Made by a program: the position numbers and the translations under genes | Shown: piece by piece, positions 16,289 through 26,325 of the stretch | Layout of the letters: every line of letters begins with the position of its first letter | Numbering within the stretch: the stretch's first letter is position 1 | Assembly (NCBI GenBank): GCA_038213375.1 | Contig: JBBQTB010000016.1 | Coordinates: 56,544-120,543, forward strand | Source of the DNA: JAAUTT01 sp038213375 | GTDB taxonomy: Bacteria; Bacteroidota; Bacteroidia; Bacteroidales; JAAUTT01 | Length of the DNA stretch: 64,000 nucleotides | Reading direction: 5' to 3' | Notes under the pieces: generated by a model | Database searches by the model: none | Seen by the model: the letters and a program-made list of their open reading frames with translations, nothing else | Told to the model about the DNA's origin: nothing

Positions 16289-19123
16289 TCAATATCTCCA
16301 TCCCCCCTTTTCTCTTTTTTTCTTGTCTTTTTCAATTTTTCTTTTATATTCTTCCCATACCTTTTTTTGTTTTTCTTTAGCATGGCTTTTAATTTCGCTT
16401 TCGGTGATATCCTGGCTGCTAAAAATGTTGCTTACAGGTTTCCATTCCTCGCCGCACAGTATAAGTAAATCCGGATTAAGCAGGTAATGTCCCCTGTCTA
16501 TTCTTTTGAATATTTTTTTGTTGTATGGATTATTACTATTCACCTCATGTTTTGCAAGCAACGATAATAAATAATCGCGTTTTTTGCGGTATTTTGGAAT
16601 GACTGCTTCCGAAAAATGTTGAATATTTTCAATAATATCATCAATTCTAATTCCCAACGCTTGGTAAACAATTTTTTTCTGGAGAATGATATTCTGAACA
16701 GCAATAAATAAATTAATGAGCAGGTATTCAATTTTATAGGAATCTACTTTTATTAAATGCCCATCTGCCTGTATTTTCAAAGAATCGGAAAGTAAAAGCG
16801 GATACATTTTGCCCAGCTTGTTCTTTGCATAGTCAGGTAACACAAATGCCTGTTCAAGTGCAATTTGAATAGGTGTTTTGCTGAATGTGTCAAATAAAGC
16901 AGGGTTAGCTCCATTGTTGAGAAGTGTTTGTGCAATGTTACATGATCCCGAAAAAGCAGATGCATGCAATGGGGTAAAATTATGTACATCGCGGTAATCG
17001 ATACCATATTTGTTAATGAGTGGAATAATCATTTTCACATTGTCGTCCTTAAAAAACTGGTAGTACTTACGAAAAATCGATCCCCGTTCGACCTGAATGT
17101 TTGCTGCACGTTTGTAATTTAAATTGGCAAGCTGTTCCATAACAATATACTGATTATGTATAAGTGCAAAATCGAAAAGCTTGTCTTTAGCCTTTTTATT
17201 AAAGTTTTGAGGATCGAGAGCCTCTTTTTTAACGGCTTGGTACAATTCCAAAGTCATAGATTCCCAGTTTGGCTTTTCCACAGTAAGGATGTTCTTACGG
17301 ATAGCTTCGGCCTGCTCGGTTTTGCCCTGCATTTCCAGTCGCCTGGCTTCGCGTTTCCAATCATCGGCCGAGGAAACTTCCTCCTTAATGTCGCTGGTAG
17401 CGGCATCTTCGGAAATACCTGATAATTTTACAAGCTTATGCCCTTTAGCCTGTTCAATAATGTACACGTTTGTCACAGCGCGTGTTACAGCCACATAAAG
17501 CGAGTTGATGTAAAACTTATACACATCCAGCGACTTATCGGTTTTATCCCTGCCACGTGCATAAGCAAGCTCATCAACCAACAAATCGTTAGGCGTTACA
17601 CCTTCGCAAATGGCATTATATTCGGCCTTGTTATCAGAAATAAAGTTGTACAGGATAATATTTTCGTATTCCAGTCCTTTCGACTCCTGTACCGAAAATA
17701 TAAGCGGCGATTGAAAAAAGTTTTTGGCTTTAGCCTTATCCTCATTTCGTAGTACCAATATAGCGTATTTAACCGAAAGGCGAGTTTTTCGTGCAAGGTC
17801 GGCCACAGCATTGCCCTTGTCTTCAATAAAAAGCACATCGCCTGTAGTTTCGGAAACTGTTTGCACAAGATAATTGCTCTCCTTGTCGATAGACCCGAAA
17901 CGTGCATATTTAATTTTCAGTAAACGATTGGCCAGATTGGAAATGTTTTGGCTATTTCGGTAATTGGTATGCAATATTTTAATTTCATTACCTTTCATAT
18001 CGCTCTGGTAGAGCATGGTTTTGAGGTGCGACCAGGAAAAAAAGTTGGGGTACACAACCTGGTTGGAATCGCCACAAAGCATAAAATTGGTTGGCTTTTT
18101 CAGTGATTTGAGGACAATATGCAACTGAATATTGGTAAGGTCTTGTACCTCATCAACAACAATAAAATCGTAAACGGGCAAAGAATGAGCCAGCCATTGG
18201 TGGGAAAGTATGTTTATATCGTAATAATTATTTTCACGAAGGTAACTCAGATATTTTTCGAACAATTGATATACCACTTCACGTTCGGCGGCAAGAAAAA
18301 TGGATTGTTTTACTCCCAACGCCATATAATCCTCATAGGAAAGATATTCCTTGTTAATGTCCGGCCCGGTTATTACCCCCCGGAATTCCTCGAAAACTTT
18401 ATGAGCCTCTTTTAATTTGGAAGCCTGTTTGTATCTTGTAAACCATGTTTCAAAGGTTTTAAAGTCAAGCTCTTTTCCGTTGGGCATATGCAATGTTTCG
18501 ATATATTCCCTGTACGAAAGGAAATCAATTTCGAGATTATCGTTTTCGTAGTTATTGGAATAAAACAGCCGGGCTGAGTTTTCGGCAAGGTATGGCGAGA
18601 GGGTAATGTATAGTATTTTTCCGGTAAGCAATTTTATTTTTTCGAGCGTAAGAGCTGTTTTTCCGCTCCCGGCCGACCCAATAATTATTTGAGGTAGCGA
18701 TAATCCGAGTATTTCGTTCTGATCATCATCGAACGATAATACTTTGTCCAATAAATGGAAATAACGGGAACGCTTGTTCAAATATAGTAATGGCATTAAT
18801 TCTTCGGAAGGTATTTCTAAAGGGGCTTTAACCGGAACCAATTTGGCTTCGTCTATTTCAACACCTCGAAGAAAGCGTGACTTGTCGTACTCGTGGTTAA
18901 AAATGATTTCGAGTACCAGCAAACAGGTTTGATTATTGTATCGACACATCTTAAACAACAAACGGTTCTCGTAGTCGAGTTTTGCCCTGAAGTAACCAGT
19001 ACCTGACATTTTTTTTACCTCGGACGATGCAAAATCGCCCCTGGAAAGCTGCTCCAGCGTTTTGTCAAATTGTTTTCGGACTTTTCCTGGTTTTATATCG
19101 TTATAGCTATATATTTCAAGCAT
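16289..19123 (-). CDS. RelE-fold / SF1 helicase / ankyrin fusion protein
   Basis: A 944-residue multidomain protein. Residues 1-88 resemble a RelE/ParE toxin fold (FRAKLDYENRLLFKM and LVLEIIFNHEYDKSRFL). Residues about 140-560 form a UvrD-like SF1 helicase. Its motifs are Walker A GSAGSGKT (149-156), Walker B VDEVQD (323-328), motif III GDSNQVVYP (351-359), motif IV NYRNS (387-391), motif V QESKGLEYENII (479-490) and motif VI YVAVTRA (543-549). About 712-760 is ankyrin-like (NFTPLHASAFSGS...LLNNGANP), and the C-terminus is a charged Lys/Glu coil. The ATPase motifs look intact. No antitoxin adjoins it, and it sits next to a VapBC-type pair in an accessory-looking block. It may process nucleic acids in stress or phage response; that role is inference from architecture. 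Confidence 0.85.
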   Translation of the reverse strand: MLEIYSYNDIKPGKVRKQFDKTLEQLSRGDFASSEVKKMSGTGYFRAKLDYENRLLFKMCRYNNQTCLLVLEIIFNHEYDKSRFLRGVEIDEAKLVPVKAPLEIPSEELMPLLYLNKRSRYFHLLDKVLSFDDDQNEILGLSLPQIIIGSAGSGKTALTLEKIKLLTGKILYITLSPYLAENSARLFYSNNYENDNLEIDFLSYREYIETLHMPNGKELDFKTFETWFTRYKQASKLKEAHKVFEEFRGVITGPDINKEYLSYEDYMALGVKQSIFLAAEREVVYQLFEKYLSYLRENNYYDINILSHQWLAHSLPVYDFIVVDEVQDLTNIQLHIVLKSLKKPTNFMLCGDSNQVVYPNFFSWSHLKTMLYQSDMKGNEIKILHTNYRNSQNISNLANRLLKIKYARFGSIDKESNYLVQTVSETTGDVLFIEDKGNAVADLARKTRLSVKYAILVLRNEDKAKAKNFFQSPLIFSVQESKGLEYENIILYNFISDNKAEYNAICEGVTPNDLLVDELAYARGRDKTDKSLDVYKFYINSLYVAVTRAVTNVYIIEQAKGHKLVKLSGISEDAATSDIKEEVSSADDWKREARRLEMQGKTEQAEAIRKNILTVEKPNWESMTLELYQAVKKEALDPQNFNKKAKDKLFDFALIHNQYIVMEQLANLNYKRAANIQVERGSIFRKYYQFFKDDNVKMIIPLINKYGIDYRDVHNFTPLHASAFSGSCNIAQTLLNNGANPALFDTFSKTPIQIALEQAFVLPDYAKNKLGKMYPLLLSDSLKIQADGHLIKVDSYKIEYLLINLFIAVQNIILQKKIVYQALGIRIDDIIENIQHFSEAVIPKYRKKRDYLLSLLAKHEVNSNNPYNKKIFKRIDRGHYLLNPDLLILCGEEWKPVSNIFSSQDITESEIKSHAKEKQKKVWEEYKRKIEKDKKKREKGGWRY

Positions 19124-19685
19124 TTATAAAATTCGTTTGAGTAATTTATAAGTTTTCAGAAAAAAAGTAAAATTAACTCATCCGAATACACCAACAAAAA
19201 ATTTAGCAATAAACTGCACTCATTTTATCAAAACCTACGCTGGTTTTGTTTATCTGCCGCAAAGTGCCATATTTGTTAGCTTTCTTTTTTAAACCCTGCG
19301 TTTTCTATTGCCTCTATAATGCAGGCTTCCGGCCTGTAATTTACACTTATCCCTTGCTCAGCGCAATGTTCGAAGTAGCTCCGGCCTTTATTGCTGTGCA
19401 ATACACTCAGAAATAGGACTTACTAACGATGCAAAAAAACAGCTTATGCGGCTTTTCATTTAACAGAAGAAAACAAAAAGAAACCGAAGAACAAAAACTT
19501 TCTATACCGGCTATAATTAGAATATTTAAAATAAGCCGGTCAATATATGACAGTTATCTGAATTTTGCAAAAACTTATTTAAATGATTTGATTGAAAGCA
19601 AAGGAAGTATAAAAAAGAAAGTAATCGTAGTTGTAAATAGGCTTTTAATATCATATATTAGCATCGTATTTTAAAATCACATGTT
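19124..19685. other. Intergenic region with possible decayed reading frame
   Basis: A 562-base gap without a convincing gene. On the minus strand, 19276-19419 stays open and its middle reads like real protein (GRSYFEHCAEQGISVNYRPE, ending in GFKKES and a stop), but there is no start codon, so it may be a gene remnant. On the plus strand an 81-codon frame at 19429-19674 has biased Lys/Ile composition and no recognisable motif; I do not call it. Confidence 0.3.
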
Positions 19686-19892
19686 ATGAAAGTGACAGCT
19701 ATAATTCCTGATGAAATAGTACATGACATTCAGGAATACACGGAAGGGAAAAATGTTACTGATAGTCTTATTAAAGCCCTTGAAGACTGGCTTTATATAA
19801 AACGAATTCAGAAACTTAATCATATTGTAAGGAAAGACCCTTTACAATTTGTAGATGGTTTTAATGTTGAATCGTTACGTAATTTAAGATAA
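19686..19892 (+). CDS. VapB-type antitoxin (ribbon-helix-helix-like)
   Basis: A 68-residue protein with an N-terminal DNA-binding-type segment (MKVTAIIPDEIVHDIQEYT) and a C-terminal segment typical of toxin-wrapping antitoxin tails (DPLQFVDGFNVESLRNLR). It is followed two bases later by a PIN-domain gene, the classic antitoxin-first order, so it should autorepress the operon and neutralise the toxin. It sits beside the helicase fusion in an accessory block. Confidence 0.8.
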   Translation: MKVTAIIPDEIVHDIQEYTEGKNVTDSLIKALEDWLYIKRIQKLNHIVRKDPLQFVDGFNVESLRNLR

Positions 19893-19894
19893 AT

Positions 19895-20287
19895 ATGGTT
19901 TTAATTGATTCAAATATATGGATAGAATTCTTAAAGTCTAAGCCTAATTTTATAAAAGAGGTAGAACTTTTACTAGAAAGTAAACAGGTAATAACTATAG
20001 AACCAATTTTTTCAGAACTTTTGTATGGTACAAGAAGCGACAAAGAGAAAAATATAATTTTGTCTTATTGGAAAGTTTTACCAAAAATAAAGTTTAACGA
20101 AGGTTCTCTTCTCGAAGCTGCCGACTTTGCTAATAAAAGTAATTATCATCATTTAGGTATTGGCTTAATGCATTCAATTTTAATCAAATCAACCATTTCT
20201 AGTAAATGCCTGATATGGACTTTAGATAAAAAAATCATAGCTAACATAGACAAGAAATTATTATACGAAATGCAAACAATCTTATAA
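19895..20287 (+). CDS. VapC-type PIN-domain toxin, altered active site
   Basis: A 130-residue PIN ribonuclease-fold protein. Acidic residues D5 (MVLIDSNIWIEF), E41 (PIFSELLYG) and D111 (IWTLDKKI) are present. The usual third Asp, which normally begins a helix after a G-L/I-x motif, is His93 here (GIGLMHSILIKS). VapC toxins cleave tRNA or rRNA using Mg2+ held by four acidic residues, so activity may be reduced or changed. The pair is transcribed on the plus strand, with the antitoxin upstream by two bases. Confidence 0.85.
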   Translation: MVLIDSNIWIEFLKSKPNFIKEVELLLESKQVITIEPIFSELLYGTRSDKEKNIILSYWKVLPKIKFNEGSLLEAADFANKSNYHHLGIGLMHSILIKSTISSKCLIWTLDKKIIANIDKKLLYEMQTIL

Positions 20288-20366
20288 AACGCAGAAAACA
20301 TGCTGTAAATAAATATAGTTAATCAATCATGGAATGGAATATGATGAAAAATATCTCTTATAAACA

Positions 20367-23339
20367 TCACTTTACACTTCCATCCAGCCTTTCTATTTCC
20401 TGCATCAGATACATACTCACCCGATAGTCATATTCTACCCCACCTGTTAAATTTTTTGGCATCGATTGGTAATAGGTAATGTTTTCGGTCGTTACCACCT
20501 TTAGTTTTTTCAATAATTCTCTCCCCTTGCTTGTTTCTCCGGCACGAAGGTATAAATCTGCTATGCCTATCACATTGTAATCAAATGCAATCCGTTCGTT
20601 TGGCAACATATTAGTGATTTTATCCAAAACAGCAATAGCTTTTTCCTTTTTTCCTTCCAATAACAAGGCCCCGGCTAAACGAACAAACTTGCCCCTTAAC
20701 CCGACAACAGATACCGTGGTTATATGCGTCCAATCAAGATATACCTTTAAGTTTGCCAACGATGTATAAGTAAACTTATTCATCAGTTTGTTAAAAAGAG
20801 ATTCTGTATCGATATACCCAACATCGGAATAATCCTGAGAATCAGTTTTTTTAGAGATCAGTTTATAGGCATATCCGTCGAGTTGAAGGTATTTGTCCAA
20901 TCCAAGGCTCATTGGCTCCTGCACTGAGGCAAAATACACCGGACGTTCCCAACGGTTAGTGGCAATGATATCGAGCATCACCAACTGATCCATTCGCAGG
21001 TATGATCCTTTTAAATTTATATTTATTACTGAGTCGGCAGGCTGAGCGTCTTTAGGATTAGATGATAACACCAGTCTCCGTGAGGGTATAAAATTGGAAA
21101 CATCTGATAAACGACCATTCAGCTCTATCTTTGACCGGGGATCCTCGCTCCCAACAAAATCAAGCATGGCCAACAAATCGATGGTCGAATCGATTCGCTC
21201 AACAATTGGAAGATAAGTCCGTTTTCCTCCTACAAATTTATTGTCAGTGAGACTCATCTTCAATCCCTGATTAAAGTATTTTTGGCTATGCATCTGATGA
21301 ACATACCAGTTGGCCGATAAATACGGGAGAAGTACAATCTGAATATCGCGCCTGATACCTTCCACTTCCTGGGCATACCAAAGTGGGTAGGTATCGTTGT
21401 CGGCATTGGTAAAAAGAATGGCATTGGGCTCGCATGATTCGAGATAATTTTTCGAATATTCGAGCGCATGGTATCGCCCCGAGCGGTCGTGATTATCCCA
21501 ATTTTGTAATCCCATAAGCACAGGTACACTAATGGATGCGACAACAGCCATGGTTATTGCCACCGATTTATTCTTCACCCATCGTTCTAGCAATTGTGAT
21601 AAGGCTATTACTCCAATTCCGATCCAAATGCTAAAAACATAAAACGATGCCACCGATACATAATCGCGTTCACGCGGAGTTGATGGTATTTCGTTAAGAA
21701 AAATGGTAATAGCAATTCCTGTAAAGAAGAACAGTAAAGCCAACACAATAAAGTTTCTGAGATCGTTTTTATAGTGATAATATAATCCTATCAGCCCCAG
21801 AAGTAAAGGAAGAAAATAATATACGTTTCGTCCACGGTTGTTTTTTAGTGAGGTCGGCAACTTTTCCTGGGGCCCAAGTCGGGCATTGTCCACAATTGGA
21901 ATACCGCTAATCCAGTTACCGTTCATCACATTTCCATGACCCTGGATGTCGTTCTGTCGACCCACAAAATTCCACATAAAATAGCGAAAGTACATAAAGC
22001 CAAGCTGATACCGAAAGAAATATGTGAGGTTTTCAGCAAATGTCGGTAATAAAATCTGCTCCTGTTTTCCATCGGGCGTTTGCCGCAAATAGAGCTTTCC
22101 TTTAAAATCACACCATTGTTTGTAAGCTTTCACAAGTTCGGGATTGTTGTCGGGCATCCTTGGGAAAAGCATCAATGTATTGTTGTCATAATACATCTCG
22201 GGAGTATTCAAAGGGAAAGACACATATTTTCCGTTGGATCGCTCATAACTCAACCTGTCTTTTGTATCAACAAGCGGTGAGGCAAATGATGGTCCGTAAA
22301 ATAGAGGCCGGCTTCCGTATTGTTCGCGGTTCAGGTAGTTACCCAAAGCAAATGGATCTTCGGGGTTTGACATGTCCACCGGTGGATTGTCGTTAGACCG
22401 GATAACAATTACGCCATAGGTTGAGAGCCCAATAATAATAAGCGATACATATACCAGGGTATTGTATATCCATACCTTTTTTCTTTGATATGAAAAATAC
22501 AGACCAAGTACGATGACAATAATAATTAAAGTACCTCCAACCAGATATCCAGAATTATATGGAAATCCTAAACTGTTAACCATCAGGAATTCAATCCATG
22601 AAATGAATTTTGGAATACCAGGAATGATTCCAAAGAGAATTGAGGCCAAAATAACAATTGAAATTGCAATGGCTTTGATGGTGTTTTTCCAGGTAATGGA
22701 AAAGTTTTTAAGGTAATAAAGAACAATAATGGAAGGCAGAGCCAACAAATTTAATAAATGCAAACCTGCAGCAAGACCAATCAGGTAAGCAATAAACATC
22801 AGCCAACGATCGCCATTAGGTTTATTCGACGCCTCTTCCCATTTAAGGATACACCAGAAAACCAGAGCAATAAATAGTGATGAATAAGCGTATACTTCGG
22901 CTTCAACCGCCGAAAACCAAAAAGAATCGGACACGGCATAAGCCATAGCTCCGATAAATGCCGAGCATAGAATAAGTATTTTTTGTGAGTTCGATTCCAA
23001 CCAGGACATCTGCAATAACTTACGACCAAACCATGTGATGGTCCAGAACATAAACATGATGGTTAAGGCACTGGCAATTCCGGCCATACCGTTGACCATA
23101 ATTGCAATTTTGCTATGATCGGATCCGGCAAGCAATGCTGCCATACGACCCAAAAGCATAAAAACAGGAGCTCCCGGAGGATGGCTTACCTCAAGATTTG
23201 TGGCACACGAGAGAAACTCACCACAGTCCCAAAAACTCACGCTTGGTTCAAGAGTGGACAAATAAATAAATGCCGACAACAGAAAGGTCAATATACCAGC
23301 CAGATTGTTCCAGAGTTTGAAGTTTATTGGTTTTTTCAT
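20367..23339 (-). CDS. DUF2723 membrane protein (TMEM260-like glycosyltransferase-type)
   Basis: A 990-residue polytopic membrane protein. The N-terminal half contains about 12 hydrophobic segments. The first loop has EPSVSFWDCGEF and HPPGAPVFM, the signature of DUF2723, a family related to GT-C glycosyltransferases; eukaryotic TMEM260 is a protein O-mannosyltransferase. A large soluble C-terminal half ends with helical, TPR-like repeats (VLDKITNMLPNERI, LLKKLKVV). The start is taken at the ATG at 23339 because the 18 residues upstream are unlike the family. It is divergent from the next barrel gene. Envelope glycan or protein glycosylation is the likely role, inferred from family. Confidence 0.88.
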   Translation of the reverse strand: MKKPINFKLWNNLAGILTFLLSAFIYLSTLEPSVSFWDCGEFLSCATNLEVSHPPGAPVFMLLGRMAALLAGSDHSKIAIMVNGMAGIASALTIMFMFWTITWFGRKLLQMSWLESNSQKILILCSAFIGAMAYAVSDSFWFSAVEAEVYAYSSLFIALVFWCILKWEEASNKPNGDRWLMFIAYLIGLAAGLHLLNLLALPSIIVLYYLKNFSITWKNTIKAIAISIVILASILFGIIPGIPKFISWIEFLMVNSLGFPYNSGYLVGGTLIIIVIVLGLYFSYQRKKVWIYNTLVYVSLIIIGLSTYGVIVIRSNDNPPVDMSNPEDPFALGNYLNREQYGSRPLFYGPSFASPLVDTKDRLSYERSNGKYVSFPLNTPEMYYDNNTLMLFPRMPDNNPELVKAYKQWCDFKGKLYLRQTPDGKQEQILLPTFAENLTYFFRYQLGFMYFRYFMWNFVGRQNDIQGHGNVMNGNWISGIPIVDNARLGPQEKLPTSLKNNRGRNVYYFLPLLLGLIGLYYHYKNDLRNFIVLALLFFFTGIAITIFLNEIPSTPRERDYVSVASFYVFSIWIGIGVIALSQLLERWVKNKSVAITMAVVASISVPVLMGLQNWDNHDRSGRYHALEYSKNYLESCEPNAILFTNADNDTYPLWYAQEVEGIRRDIQIVLLPYLSANWYVHQMHSQKYFNQGLKMSLTDNKFVGGKRTYLPIVERIDSTIDLLAMLDFVGSEDPRSKIELNGRLSDVSNFIPSRRLVLSSNPKDAQPADSVININLKGSYLRMDQLVMLDIIATNRWERPVYFASVQEPMSLGLDKYLQLDGYAYKLISKKTDSQDYSDVGYIDTESLFNKLMNKFTYTSLANLKVYLDWTHITTVSVVGLRGKFVRLAGALLLEGKKEKAIAVLDKITNMLPNERIAFDYNVIGIADLYLRAGETSKGRELLKKLKVVTTENITYYQSMPKNLTGGVEYDYRVSMYLMQEIERLDGSVK

Positions 23340-23473
23340 GTGTGTTTTTTCCTTATCAGTACACCAAAAAATAAAAAGGTTCATAAAAACCAAACATGCA
23401 ACGCAAGTTTTTTAAACAATCGTTGTCTTATAAAAAACATTGGAAACAGTAATTTAAACAAACTATTACACAG

Positions 23474-26308
23474 ATGAAAAGACCCGTATTTCTATTGTTG
23501 CTTACATTTCTTTTATTTGGATCAATTGGCTCAATAAAAGCACAAAATGCTAAAATAACCGGCAAGGTTGTTGAAAAAATAAGCCAACAACCGATGACAG
23601 GAGTTAATGTTGTTTTAAGTGAAGTTAAGGATTCAACAAAAAAGGTTTTCGCTGTAACCGATAAAACAGGTGGTTTTGCATTTACAGGTTTAAAAGTACA
23701 ATCATACAAATTAAAAACTATTTACCTTGGCTATGTGGGGCTAGCACAACTTATTGAATTAAAAGGCAAAACTTTAGATATAGGCGCTATTTCGATGGAA
23801 GAAAAAGCAAAAGAAATTAATGAAGTGGTTGTTATAAGAGACGCTCCGCCAGCAGTTCAAAAAGGAGATACAACCGAAATGAGCTCCAACGCTTACAAAA
23901 CCAATCGCGATGCCAGCGCCGAAGATTTGGTAAAAAAAATGCCTGGTATCACAATAGAAAATGGGACTGTAAAAGCTCATGGAGAGGATGTTAAAAAGGT
24001 ATTAATTGATGGTAAGCAGTTCTTTGGTGACGATCCATCAGTTGCATTAAAGAATCTTCCGGCCGATGTTATTGAAAAAGTTCAGGTTTTTAATAAACTA
24101 AGTGATCAAGCCGAGCTCACAGGTTTTGACGATGGAAATTCGTCCAAAACCATAAACATCATAACCAAACAAAATCGAAGAACCGGCAAATTTGGTAAGT
24201 TTACCGGTGGTACCGATTTTCAGGACAAAAACCTCCTTGCCGGGACGCTTAACCTTTTTAAAGGACAACGTCGCATCACCCTTATTGGCCTTGACAACGA
24301 TATAAACCAACAGAACTTCTCTGCTCAGGATTTAATTGGATCAACCGGTGGTGGTGGTGGGCGTGGTGGACGCGGTGGCGGTGGCTTTTCAGGAGCCACT
24401 TCGGGTATTACTACCACAAAGTCATTAGGCGCAAACTATACCGATACCTGGGGTAAAAAAATCAATATCAACGCAAGTTATTTTTACAATACCAGCAAAA
24501 ACATATTGGATCAGGTTTCCAACACAGAAAACTTTCAGTCGCTATATAAATACGTTTATGATAGCACGAATTCCGTTACAAAAAACTACAATCATCGATT
24601 TAATGTCAGATTTGAATATGCTATCGATTCGTTGAATTCGTTAATAATCACCCCACGATTAAGTTTTCAAACCAATAATTCGAGCAATCTTTTAAACGAA
24701 CTCAGAACTGTAAATGATAACACCTCAACGTTTATGCGTAATTTAAACTTAACAGACGCAAATGCCTATAACTTTTCAAACGATTTGGTTTTCAGACACA
24801 AGTTTATAAAACCTGGTCGTACATTTTCTGTCGGTATCACTACTTCTGCTAATAACAGGGATTCTAAAAATACATCAGAGGCAACCACCAATTTAATTCC
24901 TGACAATCAATTGACAAGCGGCCTTTCCAATGGCTATTCCCTTTCATCAAATATTTCGTATACTGAACCCATGGGCAAATTGAATCTGCTTCAGATTAAT
25001 TATAATACTTCCTATTCATTTAATGATATTGACAGGGAAACCTTCCGTACCGCAGTTTCTGATATAATCCCTAAACGCCTTGATTCCCTTTCGAATGTCT
25101 ACAACAACGATTATATTACCAATCGTGGAGGTTTAGCTTATCTGATTAAAAACTCCAAAGGCAGCCTGAATGCATCCGTAGGTGTTGATTACCAAAGAGC
25201 CGATCTTAAGGGCAACCTGTTCGTCCCTGTTGGAGACGTTATTAGGAAAACCTTCGATAACTACCTACCCAATTTAATGCTGAACTATAAATTTTCGTCA
25301 ACCAACTCGATTCGTGTTTTTTATCGAACATCAACAAATGCCCCTTCTATTTCTCAATTGCAAAATGTAACTGATAATTCCAATCGCTTATCATTAAGCA
25401 CTGGCAACCCCTCTCTTAAACAGGAGTATAATCATAATCTGGTTACACGGTATTCATTTGCCAATCCAACAAAAGGTACTAACTTTTTTTCCTTTGTGTC
25501 TGCTGGTTATACCATGGATAATATTGGCTATAAAACCATTTATGCACAGAAAGACACTCTGAATCTTCCGCAATATAATGTTAAGCTCAATCCGGGAGCC
25601 CAACTTTCTGTGCCGGTAAACATGGATTATGCATGGAATATGCGCTCGTTTTTTTCGTATGGTATCCTTATAAAACCCATTAAATGCAACGTGAATATCC
25701 TAACGGGCTTTAATTTTTCTCAATCGCCCGGATATATTGATACCTTATTAAACCGATCAAATTCCTACACCATTACTAACGGATTAGTACTTAGCAGCAA
25801 CATCAGCGAAAAAATAGATTTTTCAGTTTCATATACATCCAATTACAGTATTGTGAACAATTCAGTGATGGCTCCCACCATCAGCAATACTAAATATTGG
25901 TATCAATCCACCAGCGCAAAAGTTAATTGGATTTTTTGGAAAGGATTTTTATTACAGAGCGATGTGGTGGGGCAGTTTAACCGTGGATTAGCCGACAGCT
26001 ACAATCAAAACTATATTGTTTGGAACGGAAGCTTCGGAAAAAAGCTCTTTAAAAATCAAGCAGGAGAGCTTAAAATGAGTGTTTTTGATATCCTTAAGCA
26101 AAATAAAAACATTAGCCGCACAGTCACTGCCATTAATATTACTGATACACGAACCAACACATTTCCAAGGTATTTTCTGGTTGTATTCACCTATAATTTA
26201 CGAAGCTATAACGGCATGAAACCACCTACGGATAATCACGATCATGGCCCGGGACAAGGTCCAGGCCCGGGAGGTTTCAGAGGTGGTGATGACAGAGGCG
26301 GGCATTGA
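23474..26308 (+). CDS. Outer-membrane beta-barrel protein with carboxypeptidase-like domain
   Basis: A 944-residue TonB-receptor-like barrel. Signal peptide (ending IKAQ), carboxypeptidase-regulatory-like domain (about 24-110), plug-like domain (about 120-235, with LIDGKQFFGDDP and NSSKTINIITKQNRR), and a long barrel. Two glycine-rich stretches stand out: GGGGGRGGRGGGG in an early barrel loop and a His/Gly/Pro-rich tail (NHDHGPGQGPGPGGFRGGDD). The tail extends beyond the last strand and could bind metal or be surface exposed, which is conjecture. It is convergent with the amidophosphoribosyltransferase gene 17 bp away. Confidence 0.9.
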   Translation: MKRPVFLLLLTFLLFGSIGSIKAQNAKITGKVVEKISQQPMTGVNVVLSEVKDSTKKVFAVTDKTGGFAFTGLKVQSYKLKTIYLGYVGLAQLIELKGKTLDIGAISMEEKAKEINEVVVIRDAPPAVQKGDTTEMSSNAYKTNRDASAEDLVKKMPGITIENGTVKAHGEDVKKVLIDGKQFFGDDPSVALKNLPADVIEKVQVFNKLSDQAELTGFDDGNSSKTINIITKQNRRTGKFGKFTGGTDFQDKNLLAGTLNLFKGQRRITLIGLDNDINQQNFSAQDLIGSTGGGGGRGGRGGGGFSGATSGITTTKSLGANYTDTWGKKININASYFYNTSKNILDQVSNTENFQSLYKYVYDSTNSVTKNYNHRFNVRFEYAIDSLNSLIITPRLSFQTNNSSNLLNELRTVNDNTSTFMRNLNLTDANAYNFSNDLVFRHKFIKPGRTFSVGITTSANNRDSKNTSEATTNLIPDNQLTSGLSNGYSLSSNISYTEPMGKLNLLQINYNTSYSFNDIDRETFRTAVSDIIPKRLDSLSNVYNNDYITNRGGLAYLIKNSKGSLNASVGVDYQRADLKGNLFVPVGDVIRKTFDNYLPNLMLNYKFSSTNSIRVFYRTSTNAPSISQLQNVTDNSNRLSLSTGNPSLKQEYNHNLVTRYSFANPTKGTNFFSFVSAGYTMDNIGYKTIYAQKDTLNLPQYNVKLNPGAQLSVPVNMDYAWNMRSFFSYGILIKPIKCNVNILTGFNFSQSPGYIDTLLNRSNSYTITNGLVLSSNISEKIDFSVSYTSNYSIVNNSVMAPTISNTKYWYQSTSAKVNWIFWKGFLLQSDVVGQFNRGLADSYNQNYIVWNGSFGKKLFKNQAGELKMSVFDILKQNKNISRTVTAINITDTRTNTFPRYFLVVFTYNLRSYNGMKPPTDNHDHGPGQGPGPGGFRGGDDRGGH

Positions 26309-26325
26309 ATTTCTTAGTTTCATTA

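Noticed and set aside
19429..19674. 81-codon plus-strand frame before the VapB gene
   Set aside because: Low-complexity Lys/Ile/Val composition, no family pattern, and no supporting start signal.
24343..24385. GGTGGTGGTGG-like tandem repeat
   Set aside because: It encodes the glycine-rich loop of the barrel protein and is not an independent repeat element.
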